From NCBI RefSeq assembly GCF_031458255.1, contig NZ_JAVDYC010000001.1:6457001-6521000 (forward strand): a DNA stretch of 64,000 nt. The letters run 5' to 3'. Position 1 is the first letter of the stretch. Every line of letters begins with the position of its first letter. This stretch comes from Catenuloplanes niger. Lineage in GTDB: Bacteria; Actinomycetota; Actinomycetes; Mycobacteriales; Micromonosporaceae. Under the pieces are notes generated by a model, which was not told the DNA's origin, made no database searches, and worked only from the letters and a program-made list of their open reading frames with translations. This document shows positions 16,762-25,993 of the stretch, in pieces. A program made the position numbers and the translations under genes.

Positions 16762-17955
16762 GTGAGGCGTCGGAGCAGGAGGCAGCGCGGCTGGGGACGG
16801 CGGAGCGGCTGGGGACGGCAGAGCGGCTGGGGGAGACGGCGTACCCCGTGGGGGAAGGTCCTCGCCGGGGCGGCCGCGACCGCGCTGGTGCTCGGCGGCG
16901 GCGCGGTCGTCGGCGGCCGCATGCTGCTCACCGCCGCCACCGGCACCGTGACCCGCCAGGACCTGCTCGGCGACGCCCGCAAGGAGCGCGAGCGGGTCGA
17001 CGTCGACGGCGCGAAGAACATCCTCCTGGTCGGCCTGGACACCCGGCCGGGCGAGGACGAGGGCGAGCCGGCCCGGTCCGACTCGATCATCGTGCTGCAC
17101 ATCCCGGCCACGCACGACCACGCGTACCTGGTGTCGCTGCCGCGGGACACGCTGGTGGAGATCCCGGAGTACGACAACGGCGAGGTGCCGTTCGCGGGCG
17201 GGCCCAACAAGATCAACGCGGCGTTCGCGTTCGGCAGTCAGGGTCTGACCGGCGCGGACGCGCTGTCCGGCGGGTTCGAGTTGCTGGCCATGACGGTGCG
17301 GGACACGACCGGCATCACACCGGACGCGGGCGCGATCATCGACTTCGACGGGTTCACCGAGGTGGTGGAGGCGCTCGGCGAGGTCTGCATGTACGTCGAC
17401 GGCCAGGTCACCTCGATCCACGTCGGCACGAACGACCGCACCGGCGAGCCGGCCCCGCCGTTCCTGGTGAACCCGGACGGCACGATCCGCGGCCGGGTGC
17501 CGGGCGTGACGCCGAACGTGTACGAGAAGGGCAACCGGTGCTTCACACCCGACGAGGCACTGGACTTCGTGCGGCAGCGCGACCTGCTGGAGACGAACGA
17601 CTTCGACTACGGCCGGCAGCGGCACCAGCAGCAGTTCATGAAGGCGGTGCTGAACGGCGTCCTGGAGGGGGACGCGACCGAGTTGCCGTCCCTGCTGGCC
17701 GCCGTCGGCAGGACCATGACGGTTGACGACGGCGGCATTCCGCTGGAGGACTGGATCTTCGCGATGCGCGGGATCCGTTCCGGCGCGCTGACCACGCTCA
17801 AGGTGAACGACGGCGATTTCAACACCGAGACGATCGACGGAGTGGGCAGCGCGGAGATTCTCGACGAAACGTCGACGGAAATGTTCGAGGCGATGGCCGA
17901 GGACGACGTGAAGGCTTTTCTTGCCGCGAATCCGGATGTCGTGAATAGCGATTAG
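16762..17955 (+). CDS. LytR-CpsA-Psr family glycopolymer transferase
   Basis: A 397-residue membrane-anchored LCP enzyme that attaches wall teichoic acid-like or arabinogalactan-like polymers from lipid carriers to peptidoglycan. A basic, repeated N-terminus (GWGRRSGWGRQSGWGRR, three copies of a 21-bp unit) precedes one TM helix (about 33-55). The LCP core has NILLVGLDTRPGE near residue 85, the ARSDSIIVLHI Arg/Asp site and YLVSLPRDTLVEIP, then GPNKINAAFAFG. GTG 16762 follows AGGAGAGC. The last four bases (TTAG) are shared with the stop of the convergent lectin gene. Confidence 0.93.
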   Translation: MRRRSRRQRGWGRRSGWGRQSGWGRRRTPWGKVLAGAAATALVLGGGAVVGGRMLLTAATGTVTRQDLLGDARKERERVDVDGAKNILLVGLDTRPGEDEGEPARSDSIIVLHIPATHDHAYLVSLPRDTLVEIPEYDNGEVPFAGGPNKINAAFAFGSQGLTGADALSGGFELLAMTVRDTTGITPDAGAIIDFDGFTEVVEALGEVCMYVDGQVTSIHVGTNDRTGEPAPPFLVNPDGTIRGRVPGVTPNVYEKGNRCFTPDEALDFVRQRDLLETNDFDYGRQRHQQQFMKAVLNGVLEGDATELPSLLAAVGRTMTVDDGGIPLEDWIFAMRGIRSGALTTLKVNDGDFNTETIDGVGSAEILDETSTEMFEAMAEDDVKAFLAANPDVVNSD

Positions 17956-18470
17956 TGGGCCGTGTACCACTGCTGGTTGAGATTGTCCGTGCCGTTCCAG
18001 TCGTCCCAGAGCTGCACGTCGGTGCCGTTCTGGAACAGCACGTTGCGGTCCGCGTCCAGACCGCGTCCGGTCGCCACGCTGCGGATCATGGTGTTGCCGT
18101 TCTCCATCGGCTCCATACGCCACTCCTGGTGCTCGGCGCCGGAGCAGTCCCAGAGCCGGACGCGGGTGCCGGGCATGCCCGCGGTCTGGGTGTCCGCGTC
18201 CAGGCAGCGTCCGCTCGCCTTGTTCCGGATGGTGCCGCCGTCCGCGTACCAGAGCTGGTTGTCGCCGGTGTGACAGTCCCACAACTGCAGCCGCGTGCCG
18301 TTCTTCACGATCATGCCCTTGTCCGCGTCCACGCACTTGTCGTTGTAGACGTTCCGGATCTGGAAGTAGGTGGTGTCATCCGCGTGTGCGGGTGAGGAGA
18401 GCGCGAGAGAGAGCCCGGCGAGCGAGAGGGATGCGGCGAGGAGGAGGGTAGAATTCGCAATTCTCGTCAT
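17952..18470 (-). CDS. secreted ricin-type beta-trefoil lectin
   Basis: A 172-residue exported protein: a signal peptide (residues 1-30, ending SPAHA) followed by a single RICIN domain. The three QxW-like repeats are visible as LQLWDCHTGDNQLWY, VRLWDCSGAEHQEWR and VQLWDD...NQQWY. It should bind galactose- or xylan-type sugars; there is no catalytic domain, unlike most actinobacterial proteins carrying this module. ATG 18470. An AT-rich, EcoRI-like GAATTC patch sits over the start region. Confidence 0.9.
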   Translation of the reverse strand: MTRIANSTLLLAASLSLAGLSLALSSPAHADDTTYFQIRNVYNDKCVDADKGMIVKNGTRLQLWDCHTGDNQLWYADGGTIRNKASGRCLDADTQTAGMPGTRVRLWDCSGAEHQEWRMEPMENGNTMIRSVATGRGLDADRNVLFQNGTDVQLWDDWNGTDNLNQQWYTAH

Positions 18471-18586
18471 GCCGGGAAGGCTACCGGTAATGGTGCCCGC
18501 GCAATTGCCGTATCGACGAACAGGTCTATGATGGACGGGCTTTCCGGTGGGCATGGCCGGAAAGCGCGCGGTCGGCCGTGGCGATG

Positions 18587-19021
18587 TCAGGAGCGGGTGA
18601 GTGGCCGCCACTCCAGCGGTGTGGACAGGATCATGGTGCTGGACGGCGGCCCGTACCGGCCGAGCCGGTCGATCACCCGCTCGAACGCGACCATCGACGC
18701 GGCCGCGACGCGCAGCATGCAGCACGTGTCGCCGGTGACGCGGTGGATCTGCAGGATCTCCGGCCAGGTCGCCACGTCCGGGTCGCGCAGCACGCAGAGC
18801 GGCCCGTAGCAGGACATCCGGATCAGCGCCAGCACGCTGCGTCCGGCCCGCGCCGGGTCGATGTGCGCGTGGTAGCCGGTGATCACGCCGGACTCCTCGA
18901 GGCGTCGCACCCGCTCGGCTACGGCCGGCGCGGACAGGTGCACCCGCCGGGACAGCTCGGAGTAGGACAGCCGGGCGTCGGCCTGGAGCTCGCCGAGGAT
19001 CGCCCAGTCCATGTCGTCCAT
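18587..19021 (-). CDS. Lrp/AsnC-family regulator, probable kyn operon regulator
   Basis: A 144-residue Lrp/AsnC protein with an N-terminal helix-turn-helix (ILGELQADARLSYSELSRRV, then APAVAERVRRLEESGVI) and a C-terminal RAM ligand domain (HRVTGDTCCMLRVAA). It is divergent from the tryptophan-catabolism operon with 119 bp between. In Pseudomonas the Lrp-type KynR activates kynurenine genes (established), so the same role is inferred here. ATG 19021 is preferred because GGAAAG lies five bases upstream; a GTG at 19027 overlaps that site. Confidence 0.85.
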   Translation of the reverse strand: MDDMDWAILGELQADARLSYSELSRRVHLSAPAVAERVRRLEESGVITGYHAHIDPARAGRSVLALIRMSCYGPLCVLRDPDVATWPEILQIHRVTGDTCCMLRVAAASMVAFERVIDRLGRYGPPSSTMILSTPLEWRPLTRS

Positions 19022-19140
19022 ACGCACTTTCCGTTCGTAAGGTCGATCGCAAGATCAGGTTATGAAAGCAAGGTAGATGCCGGGAAGGACCAGCGACAAG
19101 GCATTCCGGAAAGCCGGAGCGCGGAGGAATCATTGACCGC

Positions 19141-19932
19141 GTGATCGAGACCCGGACCGCGGCCCAGCGTGACGCCAGGGCCGCCGCGAACGCCGGCGAG
19201 CCGACGACGACGTTCGCCGGCCGCGTGCCCTACGACGCCTACGTGCACGCCACCACGCTGCACTCGCTGCAGCGCACGCTCAGCGGTGAGCCGGGCGAGA
19301 TGTCGTTCCTGATGGTCAGCCAGATCATGGAGCTGTACTTCGGCCTCACCCGGTTCGAGCTGGCCGGCGCGCGCGACCTGATCAGGAAGGACGACGCCTG
19401 GGGCGCGCTCGCCCCGCTGCGCCGCGCCGCGCTGGACCTGGAGGGCCTGAACGCGGCGTGGAAGGCGCTGAGCTGGATGACGCCGTCCGACTTCAACGGG
19501 TTCCGCGACCTGCTCGGCGAGGGTTCCGGCTTCCAGTCGGCGGCCTACCGGGAGCTGGAGTTCCTGCTCGGCCTGAAGACCGAGTCGCTGATCCGGCCGT
19601 TCCGGGGCTCCGAGGCGTACCCCCGGCTGGTCGAGGCGCTCGAGGAGCCGAGCCTGTGGGACGAGACGATGGCGTTGACGCGACGGCACGGCCGGGGCTG
19701 GGTCGAGATCTACGCCGACGACGGCCCGCACAACCACCTGCGCATGCTCGGCGAGGCGCTGACCGCGGTGGCCGTGGCGTTCGGCGAGTGGCGGCACCAG
19801 CACCTGCTCACGGTGCGCCGCACGATGGGCGCGAAGCCCGGCTCCGGCGGCTCCGCCGGCATCACCTGGCTGGAACGGTCCGCGGCCCGGGTCGTCTTTC
19901 CCGAGCTGTGGGAGGCTCGCACCCACATGTGA
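19141..19932 (+). CDS. kynA: tryptophan 2,3-dioxygenase
   Basis: A 263-residue heme dioxygenase that opens the indole ring of L-tryptophan to N-formylkynurenine. Family marks include YDAYVHATTLHSLQ (substrate-contacting region near residue 30), MVSQIMELYFGL, FQSAAYRELEFLLG and the proximal heme His region EWRHQHLLTVRRTMG with the following GSGGSAG loop. The length is typical of short bacterial enzymes. The GTG start is 13 bases after GGAGGAATC. First gene of the kynA-kynU-kynB-like operon. Confidence 0.94.
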   Translation: MIETRTAAQRDARAAANAGEPTTTFAGRVPYDAYVHATTLHSLQRTLSGEPGEMSFLMVSQIMELYFGLTRFELAGARDLIRKDDAWGALAPLRRAALDLEGLNAAWKALSWMTPSDFNGFRDLLGEGSGFQSAAYRELEFLLGLKTESLIRPFRGSEAYPRLVEALEEPSLWDETMALTRRHGRGWVEIYADDGPHNHLRMLGEALTAVAVAFGEWRHQHLLTVRRTMGAKPGSGGSAGITWLERSAARVVFPELWEARTHM

Positions 19933-19987
19933 GCGCCCGGGGGCGACCCGGCACCGAGCGACGAGACGAGCGGAGACCCGAGACCCG

Positions 19988-21268
19988 ATGATGCCGGACC
20001 CGATGACGCCGGATGAGACGGACGCGCTGCGCCGGGACGCCGAGGACCCCGGCCACCGGTCCATGTTCCTGGTCCCGCCCGCGTCCGGCGGCCGGTACGC
20101 GGAGTCGGCGTACCTGGTCGGCAACTCGCTCGGTCTGCAGCCCCGCGCGGTCCGCGACGACCTGGCCGCGCACCTGGACGACTGGGCCACGCTCGGCGTC
20201 GAGGGCCACTGGGAGGCGCATGAGCCCTGGCTGACGCTGCCGCAGCGGCTCGCCGTGCCGTCCGCGCGGATCGTCGGCGCCCGTCCGGCGGAGACGGTGG
20301 TGATGAACTCGCTCACCGTCAACCTGCACCTGCTGATGATCTCGTTCTACCGGCCGTCCGGCGCCCGGACCCGGATCGTCATCGAGGACGCCGCGTTCCC
20401 GTCGGACAGTTACGCGGTGCGCAGCCAGGCCGCGCTGCACGGCCTGGACCCGGACGCGACCGTGGTCCGGCTGCGTCCGCGCGCCGGCGAGGACGCGCTG
20501 CGTACCGAGGACGTCACCGCGTTCCTGCGGGACGAGGGCGACACGGTCGCGCTGCTGCTGCTCGGCGGCGTCAACTACCTGACCGGTGAGCTCGTCGACA
20601 TCCCGGCGCTGACCGAGGCCGGGCATGCGGCCGGTGCGCTCGTCGGCTGGGACCTGGCGCACGCGGCCGGCAGCGTGGAGCTGCGCCTGCACGACTGGGG
20701 CGTCGACTTCGCGGCCTGGTGCAACTACAAGTACCTCAACTCCGGCCCGGGCGCGCCCGGCAGCGCGTTCGTGCACGCCCGGCACCTCGGCGACCCGGCG
20801 ATCCGGCGGCTGGACGGCTGGTGGGGCACGGACGAGCGGACCCGGTTCGAGATGGCGCCGGTCAGCCGCCCGCCGGCGAGCGCGGACGCGTGGCAGCTCT
20901 CCACGCCGCAGACGCTCGCGCTCGCGCCGATGACCAGCGCGCTCGCCCTGTTCGACGAGGTCGGCATGCCCGCGTTGCGCGCCCGCAGCCTGCGCCTGAC
21001 CGAGTACCTGATGGACCTGCTGGGCTCGGTCACGCCGCACCGGCCGCTGGAGGTCATCACGCCCCGGGCCGTGGACCGCCGCGGCGGGCAGGTCTCCGTG
21101 CGCGTGACCGGGCAGAGCGCCGGTGAGCTGGCCAAACGGCTGCGCTTCGGGCACGGCGTGCTGGTCGACTCGCGCGAACCGGACGTGATCCGGCTGGCCC
21201 CGGCGGCGCTCTACTCCAGCTACCACGACTGCTGGCGCGCCGCGGCGGCGCTGGCCGCGCTCGCCTGA
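19988..21268 (+). CDS. kynU: kynureninase
   Basis: A 426-residue PLP enzyme that splits kynurenine to anthranilate and alanine. It has the family start VGNSLGLQPRAVRDDL near residue 43, the LGGVNYLTGELVDIP strand, the Asp region WDLAHAAGSVELRLHDW, and the Schiff-base lysine in CNYKYLNSGPGAPG near residue 247. ATG 19988 has further in-frame ATGs shortly after. It lies 55 bp after kynA, and its stop overlaps the next start by one base (TGATG). Confidence 0.95.
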   Translation: MMPDPMTPDETDALRRDAEDPGHRSMFLVPPASGGRYAESAYLVGNSLGLQPRAVRDDLAAHLDDWATLGVEGHWEAHEPWLTLPQRLAVPSARIVGARPAETVVMNSLTVNLHLLMISFYRPSGARTRIVIEDAAFPSDSYAVRSQAALHGLDPDATVVRLRPRAGEDALRTEDVTAFLRDEGDTVALLLLGGVNYLTGELVDIPALTEAGHAAGALVGWDLAHAAGSVELRLHDWGVDFAAWCNYKYLNSGPGAPGSAFVHARHLGDPAIRRLDGWWGTDERTRFEMAPVSRPPASADAWQLSTPQTLALAPMTSALALFDEVGMPALRARSLRLTEYLMDLLGSVTPHRPLEVITPRAVDRRGGQVSVRVTGQSAGELAKRLRFGHGVLVDSREPDVIRLAPAALYSSYHDCWRAAAALAALA

Positions 21269-21993
21269 TGCCGGGCGAGGACGAGTCGGTCCTGTCCCGG
21301 CCGGCGCCGGCGCCGGACCGGACGGTCGCCTACGGCGTGGATCAGGACCAGATCGCGGGGGTACGCCTCGGCGACGCGACCCGGCCGCTGCTGGTGATCC
21401 TGCACGGCGGGTTCTGGCGCCCGCGGTTCGACCGCACGCACACCGGCCCGATGGCGGAGGCGCTGCGCGCGGCCGGCTGGACCACCGCCGCGGTCGAGTA
21501 CCGCCGGGTCCCCGGCGACCCGGACGCGACCGCGTCCGACGTGCGGGCCGCGCTGGACGCGCTGCCGTCGCTGGTGAGCGCGCACGACGGTCGCATGATC
21601 GTGATCGGTCACTCGGCCGGTGGCCAGCTCGCGCTGTGGGCGGCCGCGCATGATCACACGCTGCGGACGGTCGCGCTCGCCCCGGTCGCGGACCTGCGCC
21701 GGGCCGAGGAGCTGGGGCTGGGCGGCGGCGCGGTCCGGGCGTTCCTCGGCGCGCACGACGGGACGGCGCTCGACCCGATGCGGCTGCCACCCGTACCCGC
21801 GGACCGGTGTGTGCTCCTGCACGGCCGCCGGGACGAGACGGTGCCGGCCGCGCTGTCCGAGGCCTACGCGGCGCGGTGCGGGGCCGAGCTGATCGCGCCG
21901 GCGGACGCGCACCACTACTCGTTCATCGACCCGCGGGACCCGCACTGGCCGCTGCTGACGGACACGCTCTCCGGCCTGAGCCGGAGAGCGTGA
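21268..21993 (+). CDS. alpha/beta-hydrolase, probable kynurenine formamidase
   Basis: A 241-residue esterase/lipase-like hydrolase. The oxyanion-hole motif HGGFWR (near residue 46), the nucleophile elbow GHSAGG (near 114), a C-terminal Asp (GRRDETVP) and His (DAHHYSF) complete a Ser-Asp-His triad. HGGxW-type hydrolases hydrolyse N-formylkynurenine in eukaryotes and some bacteria. Placement between kynU and the end of the operon supports that role, giving a complete tryptophan-to-anthranilate route. Start ATG 21268 overlaps the kynU stop. Confidence 0.85.
   Translation: MPGEDESVLSRPAPAPDRTVAYGVDQDQIAGVRLGDATRPLLVILHGGFWRPRFDRTHTGPMAEALRAAGWTTAAVEYRRVPGDPDATASDVRAALDALPSLVSAHDGRMIVIGHSAGGQLALWAAAHDHTLRTVALAPVADLRRAEELGLGGGAVRAFLGAHDGTALDPMRLPPVPADRCVLLHGRRDETVPAALSEAYAARCGAELIAPADAHHYSFIDPRDPHWPLLTDTLSGLSRRA
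21963..21992. terminator. bidirectional terminator embedded in the hydrolase stop
   Basis: Perfect 12-bp stem CACGCTCTCCGG/CCGGAGAGCGTG with a 6-base loop. The right arm contains the first bases of the hydrolase stop codon. The convergent gene ends at 22000, so one hairpin can serve both. Confidence 0.75.
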
Positions 21994-21999
21994 ACACCC

Positions 22000-22296
22000 T
22001 CACGCGCGGGTGCCGGAGACCTTCGAGGTGCCGAACGCGCCGAGCTTGACGTCGCCGGAGAGGTCGTCGCCGCTGGCGGTCACGTTGAACGCCAGCTTGA
22101 CCGGGATCGGCTTGGTCAGGTCGAGCGTGAACGTGGCGTTGTCGCCGGACGCCGTGCCGTCCTGGATCGGGGCGGTCTCGCCGCCCTGCTTCGCGGTGCC
22201 GGTGAGCACGTCACCGTCCGCGGTCAGGTCGAGGACCGCCGTCTGCTTGCCCATCGGCGTGCTGATCTCTACGTTCCAGGTTCCCGAGATGCTCAT
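22000..22296 (-). CDS. small beta-rich protein, function unknown
   Basis: A 98-residue soluble protein made of alternating beta strands (GTWNVEISTPMGKQTAVLDL, LTGTAKQGG, ATFTLDLTKPIPVKLAF, LSGDVKLGAFGTSKVSGTR). The pattern recalls a small conserved beta-barrel family of actinobacteria whose members look like lipocalin-type binders; that resemblance is by eye. No signal peptide. ATG 22296. The upstream 80 bp contain TACCC-N7-GGGTA (22314-22330 region), a possible operator shared with the divergent hydroxylase gene. Confidence 0.7.
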   Translation of the reverse strand: MSISGTWNVEISTPMGKQTAVLDLTADGDVLTGTAKQGGETAPIQDGTASGDNATFTLDLTKPIPVKLAFNVTASGDDLSGDVKLGAFGTSKVSGTRA

Positions 22297-22379
22297 GTGC
22301 GCGAGGCTACCCTACTGACGGGTAGGTAAAAAGCGTTCGCCTGTTTTCCGGCCACCGGAACAGCGATAGCGTGCGATGT

Positions 22380-23546
22380 ATGCGGACTCAGGTCGGGATC
22401 ATCGGCGCCGGCCCGGCCGGCCTGCTCCTGTCGCACCTGCTGCACCTCGCGGGCGTCGACTCCGTGGTCCTGGAGCTGCGCGACCGGGCGTACGTGGAGG
22501 CCCGCGTCCGGGCCGGGGTGCTGGAGCAGCCCACGGTCGAGCTGCTGCGTGAGGCCGGCGTGGGCGAGCGGATGGACGCGCGGGGCCTGCCGCACGACGG
22601 CATCTCGCTGCGCTTCGACGGCGCGGACCACCGGATCGACTTCCGGGCGCTGACCGGGCGGCGGATCACCGTCTACGGCCAGCAGGAGGTGGTCAAGGAC
22701 CTGATCGCACGACGCCTCGCGGACGGCGGTGACCTGCGCTTCGGCGTGTCCGACGTGGCGGTGGACCCGCGCGCCGCCACGGTCTCGTTCCGCGACTCGG
22801 CCGGTGCGCGGCAGATCCTGCGGTGCGACGTGCTCGCCGGGTGCGACGGCTTCCACGGCATCACCCGCGACGCGATCCCGGCCGGCGCGCTGACCGTCCA
22901 CCAGCACACGTACCCGTTCGCCTGGCTCGGCGTGCTCGCCGAGGCGCCGCCGTCGCACCACGAGCTGATCTACACGTACCATCCGCGCGGCTTCGCCCTG
23001 CACAGCATGCGGTCGCCGACGATCACCCGCCTCTACCTGCAGGTGCCGCCGGACGAGCGGATCGAGGACTGGTCCGACCGGCGGATCTGGGACGAGCTGC
23101 ACACCCGGCTGGCCGCGGACGGATTCACGCTGGCCGAGGGGCCGATCCTGGAGAAGGGCGTGACCGGTATGCGCAGTTTCGTGGTCGCGCCGATGCGGCA
23201 CGAGCGGCTGTTCCTGGCCGGCGACGCCGCGCACATCGTGCCGCCGACCGGCGCGAAGGGGATGAACCTCGCGATAGCGGACGTGCGCCGGCTCAGCGTC
23301 GCGCTCACCGCGCTCCTCACCGGCAACGATCCGGGACCCGCCGAGCGGTACGGCGCGGACTGCCTCGCCCGGGTCTGGCGCGCCCAGCACTTCTCCTGGT
23401 GGATGACCTCGATGCTGCACACGTTCCCCGGCCACGACCCGTTCCAGCGCGAGCTCCAGCTGGCCCAGCTGCGCTACACCGCGTCCTCGACGGCCGCCGC
23501 GACCTCGCTGGCGGAGAACTATGTCGGCCTGCCGTACTCGCCCTGA
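22380..23546 (+). CDS. pobA: 4-hydroxybenzoate 3-monooxygenase
   Basis: A 388-residue FAD aromatic hydroxylase converting 4-hydroxybenzoate to protocatechuate with NAD(P)H and O2. It has the FAD-binding GIIGAGPAGLLLSHLL start, the DG motif in LAGCDGFHGITRD near residue 160, and the second FAD site GDAAHIVPPTGAKGMNLAIA near 285. Its length equals that of known PobA (about 390). ATG 22380 is preferred to GTG 22371. It follows the kyn operon but is separated from it by a convergent gene and faces no PobR gene. Substrate specificity is inferred from overall resemblance. Confidence 0.88.
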   Translation: MRTQVGIIGAGPAGLLLSHLLHLAGVDSVVLELRDRAYVEARVRAGVLEQPTVELLREAGVGERMDARGLPHDGISLRFDGADHRIDFRALTGRRITVYGQQEVVKDLIARRLADGGDLRFGVSDVAVDPRAATVSFRDSAGARQILRCDVLAGCDGFHGITRDAIPAGALTVHQHTYPFAWLGVLAEAPPSHHELIYTYHPRGFALHSMRSPTITRLYLQVPPDERIEDWSDRRIWDELHTRLAADGFTLAEGPILEKGVTGMRSFVVAPMRHERLFLAGDAAHIVPPTGAKGMNLAIADVRRLSVALTALLTGNDPGPAERYGADCLARVWRAQHFSWWMTSMLHTFPGHDPFQRELQLAQLRYTASSTAAATSLAENYVGLPYSP

Positions 23547-23563
23547 TCCGACACAATGGATCG

Positions 23564-24664
23564 ATGCTGGACGAGGCGTGGCTGACCGCGGCCGACGAGT
23601 TGTTGCGCATCCCGAGCACCGCGGACCGGCCCGCGGAGCTGGCCCGCGCGCTGGACTGGATGATCGACCGCGTCGGCCCCGGCATCACGGTCGAGCGGTT
23701 CGAGTCGCGCGGCAAGCCGAGCGCGCTGCTCTACCGCGGTGACGTGCGGCCCGGCCGGTTCCGGATCATCCTGAACGGCCACCTGGACGTGGTGCCCGCG
23801 CCGGACGCGCTGTTCACGCCGCGCCGCGCGGGCGACCGGCTCTACGCCCGCGGTGCCCAGGACATGAAGCTGTCCGCGCTGGTCATGGCGGACGTGTTCC
23901 GCGAGCTGGCACCGACCCTGCCGTACCCGCTGGGCCTGCAACTGGTCCTGGACGAGGAGGTCGGCGGCCGGGACGGCACCGGGCACCAGATCGAGGCCGG
24001 GGTGACCACGGACTTCGCGGTGATCGGCGAGATGAGCCGGCTGGACATCACGGTCGAGTCCAAGGGCCTGATCGACGTCACGCTCACCGCGGCGGGCCGG
24101 GCCGCGCACGGCGCCTACCCGTGGCTCGGCGACAACGCGCTGCTCACCGTGGTCGACGCGGTGCGGGCGCTGCTCTCCCGCTACCCGGTGCCGGCCGAGG
24201 AGGCGTGGCGCACCACGATCAACGTCGCGCGGATCGACACGCCGAACACGGCGTTCAACCAGGTGCCGGCGGCGGCCTCGGCGTGGCTGAACCTGCGCTT
24301 CCCGCCCACCGACCCGGACTTCACCGGGCGCGGTGTCGCCGAGGTGACGAAGCATCTGGCGGACATCGCCGGTCCGGGTGTCACGGTCGGCGTCGCCCAC
24401 GTCGACGCGCCACACCTGGCCGAGCGGGACCACCCGGACGTGACCGCGCTGCGCCGGGCCGCGCGGGCGCAGGGGTACGCCGGGGCGTTCCTGCGCCGGC
24501 ACGGTGCCGGCGACGGCCGGTTCTACTTCCAGGCCGGGATGGCCGCGGTCGCGTTCGGCATCGGCGGCGAGGGCCAGCACGGGCCGGACGAACACGCCGA
24601 GCTCGGCACGATCGCGCCGTACCGGGACGCGCTGCGGGACTTCCTGCGCGGCGTGCGTTCGTAA
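23564..24664 (+). CDS. M20-family zinc peptidase/deacylase
   Basis: A 366-residue dinuclear zinc hydrolase of the ArgE/DapE/succinyl-diaminopimelate group. Metal ligands are visible in NGHLDVVP (near residue 72), GAQDMK (near 99) and the catalytic Glu pair LDEEVGG (near 130). The dimerisation lid begins near VESKGLIDVTLTAAG and the last His lies in GEGQHGPDEHAELG. It should cleave an N-acyl amino acid or dipeptide. ATG 23564 lies 17 bp after the hydroxylase stop, suggesting cotranscription. Confidence 0.85.
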   Translation: MLDEAWLTAADELLRIPSTADRPAELARALDWMIDRVGPGITVERFESRGKPSALLYRGDVRPGRFRIILNGHLDVVPAPDALFTPRRAGDRLYARGAQDMKLSALVMADVFRELAPTLPYPLGLQLVLDEEVGGRDGTGHQIEAGVTTDFAVIGEMSRLDITVESKGLIDVTLTAAGRAAHGAYPWLGDNALLTVVDAVRALLSRYPVPAEEAWRTTINVARIDTPNTAFNQVPAAASAWLNLRFPPTDPDFTGRGVAEVTKHLADIAGPGVTVGVAHVDAPHLAERDHPDVTALRRAARAQGYAGAFLRRHGAGDGRFYFQAGMAAVAFGIGGEGQHGPDEHAELGTIAPYRDALRDFLRGVRS

Positions 24665-24717
24665 AGTTCGCACCTCCACGGCCGATGGGACAGGCACGGC
24701 GGCCGGGGACGGTGGGG

Positions 24718-25935
24718 ATGAACGGTAAGGCGGGGCACGGCGAAGTCGACGCCGGCTCGCTTCAGCAACGACGCACGGTCGAGCTGGTCTCGCTCGGTGT
24801 GCGCGTCTTCGGCGCCGTCGCCGTGCTGATCCTTTTCGTGCTGGTCGCGCCCGGTCCCACGCTGCACGGCCTCCCGGAGATGACCTGGGTGCTGGTCGCC
24901 GTGCTGCTGTTCGCGCTCGGCAGCATGCTGTCGCTGGTCGCGCTGCGCTGCCGGGCCCGGCGCGTCTACCGCGTGCTGAGCCTCGCGCAGATCCCGATCG
25001 ACCTGTTCAGCGTGCTGATGCTGATCTACGGCACGTCCGGCGATCCGCGCGCGGGCCAGGTCTGGGCGCTGCTGCTGGTGCCGATCCACGGCGCCGCCTA
25101 CCGCGCGGACCTGCGCGGCGCGTTCGTCAGCGGTGCCGGTGCGATCGCCGGGCTGCTCGGCATCGTCTCGCTGCGGGCGCCGGACTGGCTCTCGCCCGGC
25201 GACGGGCTCGGCCTCCCGGTCATCATCGGCGTGCTGCTCGCGCTGACGTTGCTGACCGGCCTGCCGGCCAGCAACGCGAACAAGCGCATCCAGGCCATGC
25301 GGGACGCCAAGGCCGCGCTCAGCTATCAGGTGCACCACGACGCGCTCACGGGCCTGGCGAACCGGACCCGGCTGCACGACTTCGCCCGGCAGGCGATGGC
25401 CGACCGGCGCGAGATGGCCGTGCTGGCGCTCGACCTGGACGGGTTCAAGCAGGTCAACGACACGCTCGGGCACGCGGCCGGCGACGAGCTGCTCAAGGTG
25501 GTCGCGGCCCGGCTGCTCGCCCAGGCCCGCGACGACGACATCGTGGCCCGGCTCGGCGGCGACGAGTTCGTGATCGTGCTCTCCGGCGCGGACGCGGGCG
25601 TGGCGGCCGAGGTGGCCCGGCGCTGCATGGACGCGGTCGCGCAGCCGATCCAGCTGATGGGCGAGACCGTGTACGTCGGCACCAGCATCGGCTTCGCGAC
25701 CACGGTCGGCGACGGCATGGTCGGTGTGCCGGGGACCGCGAGCTTCGGCCGGCGTGACTTCGACGGCGTGCTGCGCGCGGCGGACGCGCACATGTACACG
25801 GTCAAGGCGAACCGGAAGCAGGACCAGGGCCGCGCGATCCAGGCCCGTGCGCTCCCGGCGGGCACCTCGGCGGAGGCCGAGGCGGCGAGGCGCGGCCGGC
25901 ACCGCGCCTCCCCGCCGGCGGCCTACCCGCACTGA
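24718..25935 (+). CDS. membrane diguanylate cyclase (GGDEF)
   Basis: A 405-residue protein with six to seven TM helices (residues 25-185) and a C-terminal GGDEF domain that makes cyclic di-GMP. The domain starts HHDALTGLANRTRLHDF, has LDLDGFKQVNDTLGHAAGDELL and an intact active site RLGGDEFVIVL; no RxxD inhibitory site is obvious in front. A basic disordered tail ends the protein. ATG 24718. First of three GGDEF proteins in the window; it lies 53 bp after the peptidase gene. Confidence 0.93.
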   Translation: MNGKAGHGEVDAGSLQQRRTVELVSLGVRVFGAVAVLILFVLVAPGPTLHGLPEMTWVLVAVLLFALGSMLSLVALRCRARRVYRVLSLAQIPIDLFSVLMLIYGTSGDPRAGQVWALLLVPIHGAAYRADLRGAFVSGAGAIAGLLGIVSLRAPDWLSPGDGLGLPVIIGVLLALTLLTGLPASNANKRIQAMRDAKAALSYQVHHDALTGLANRTRLHDFARQAMADRREMAVLALDLDGFKQVNDTLGHAAGDELLKVVAARLLAQARDDDIVARLGGDEFVIVLSGADAGVAAEVARRCMDAVAQPIQLMGETVYVGTSIGFATTVGDGMVGVPGTASFGRRDFDGVLRAADAHMYTVKANRKQDQGRAIQARALPAGTSAEAEAARRGRHRASPPAAYPH

Positions 25936-25993
25936 CCGCCGTGGCCGGCACCGGGGCGCCGTTCGCCGGAACGACGCCCCGATCCGGGTGCGG

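Noticed and set aside
22823-23563. Frame continuous with the M20 peptidase running through the hydroxylase gene
   Set aside because: Its peptide there is an Arg-rich shadow of pobA; the peptidase fold begins at ATG 23564.
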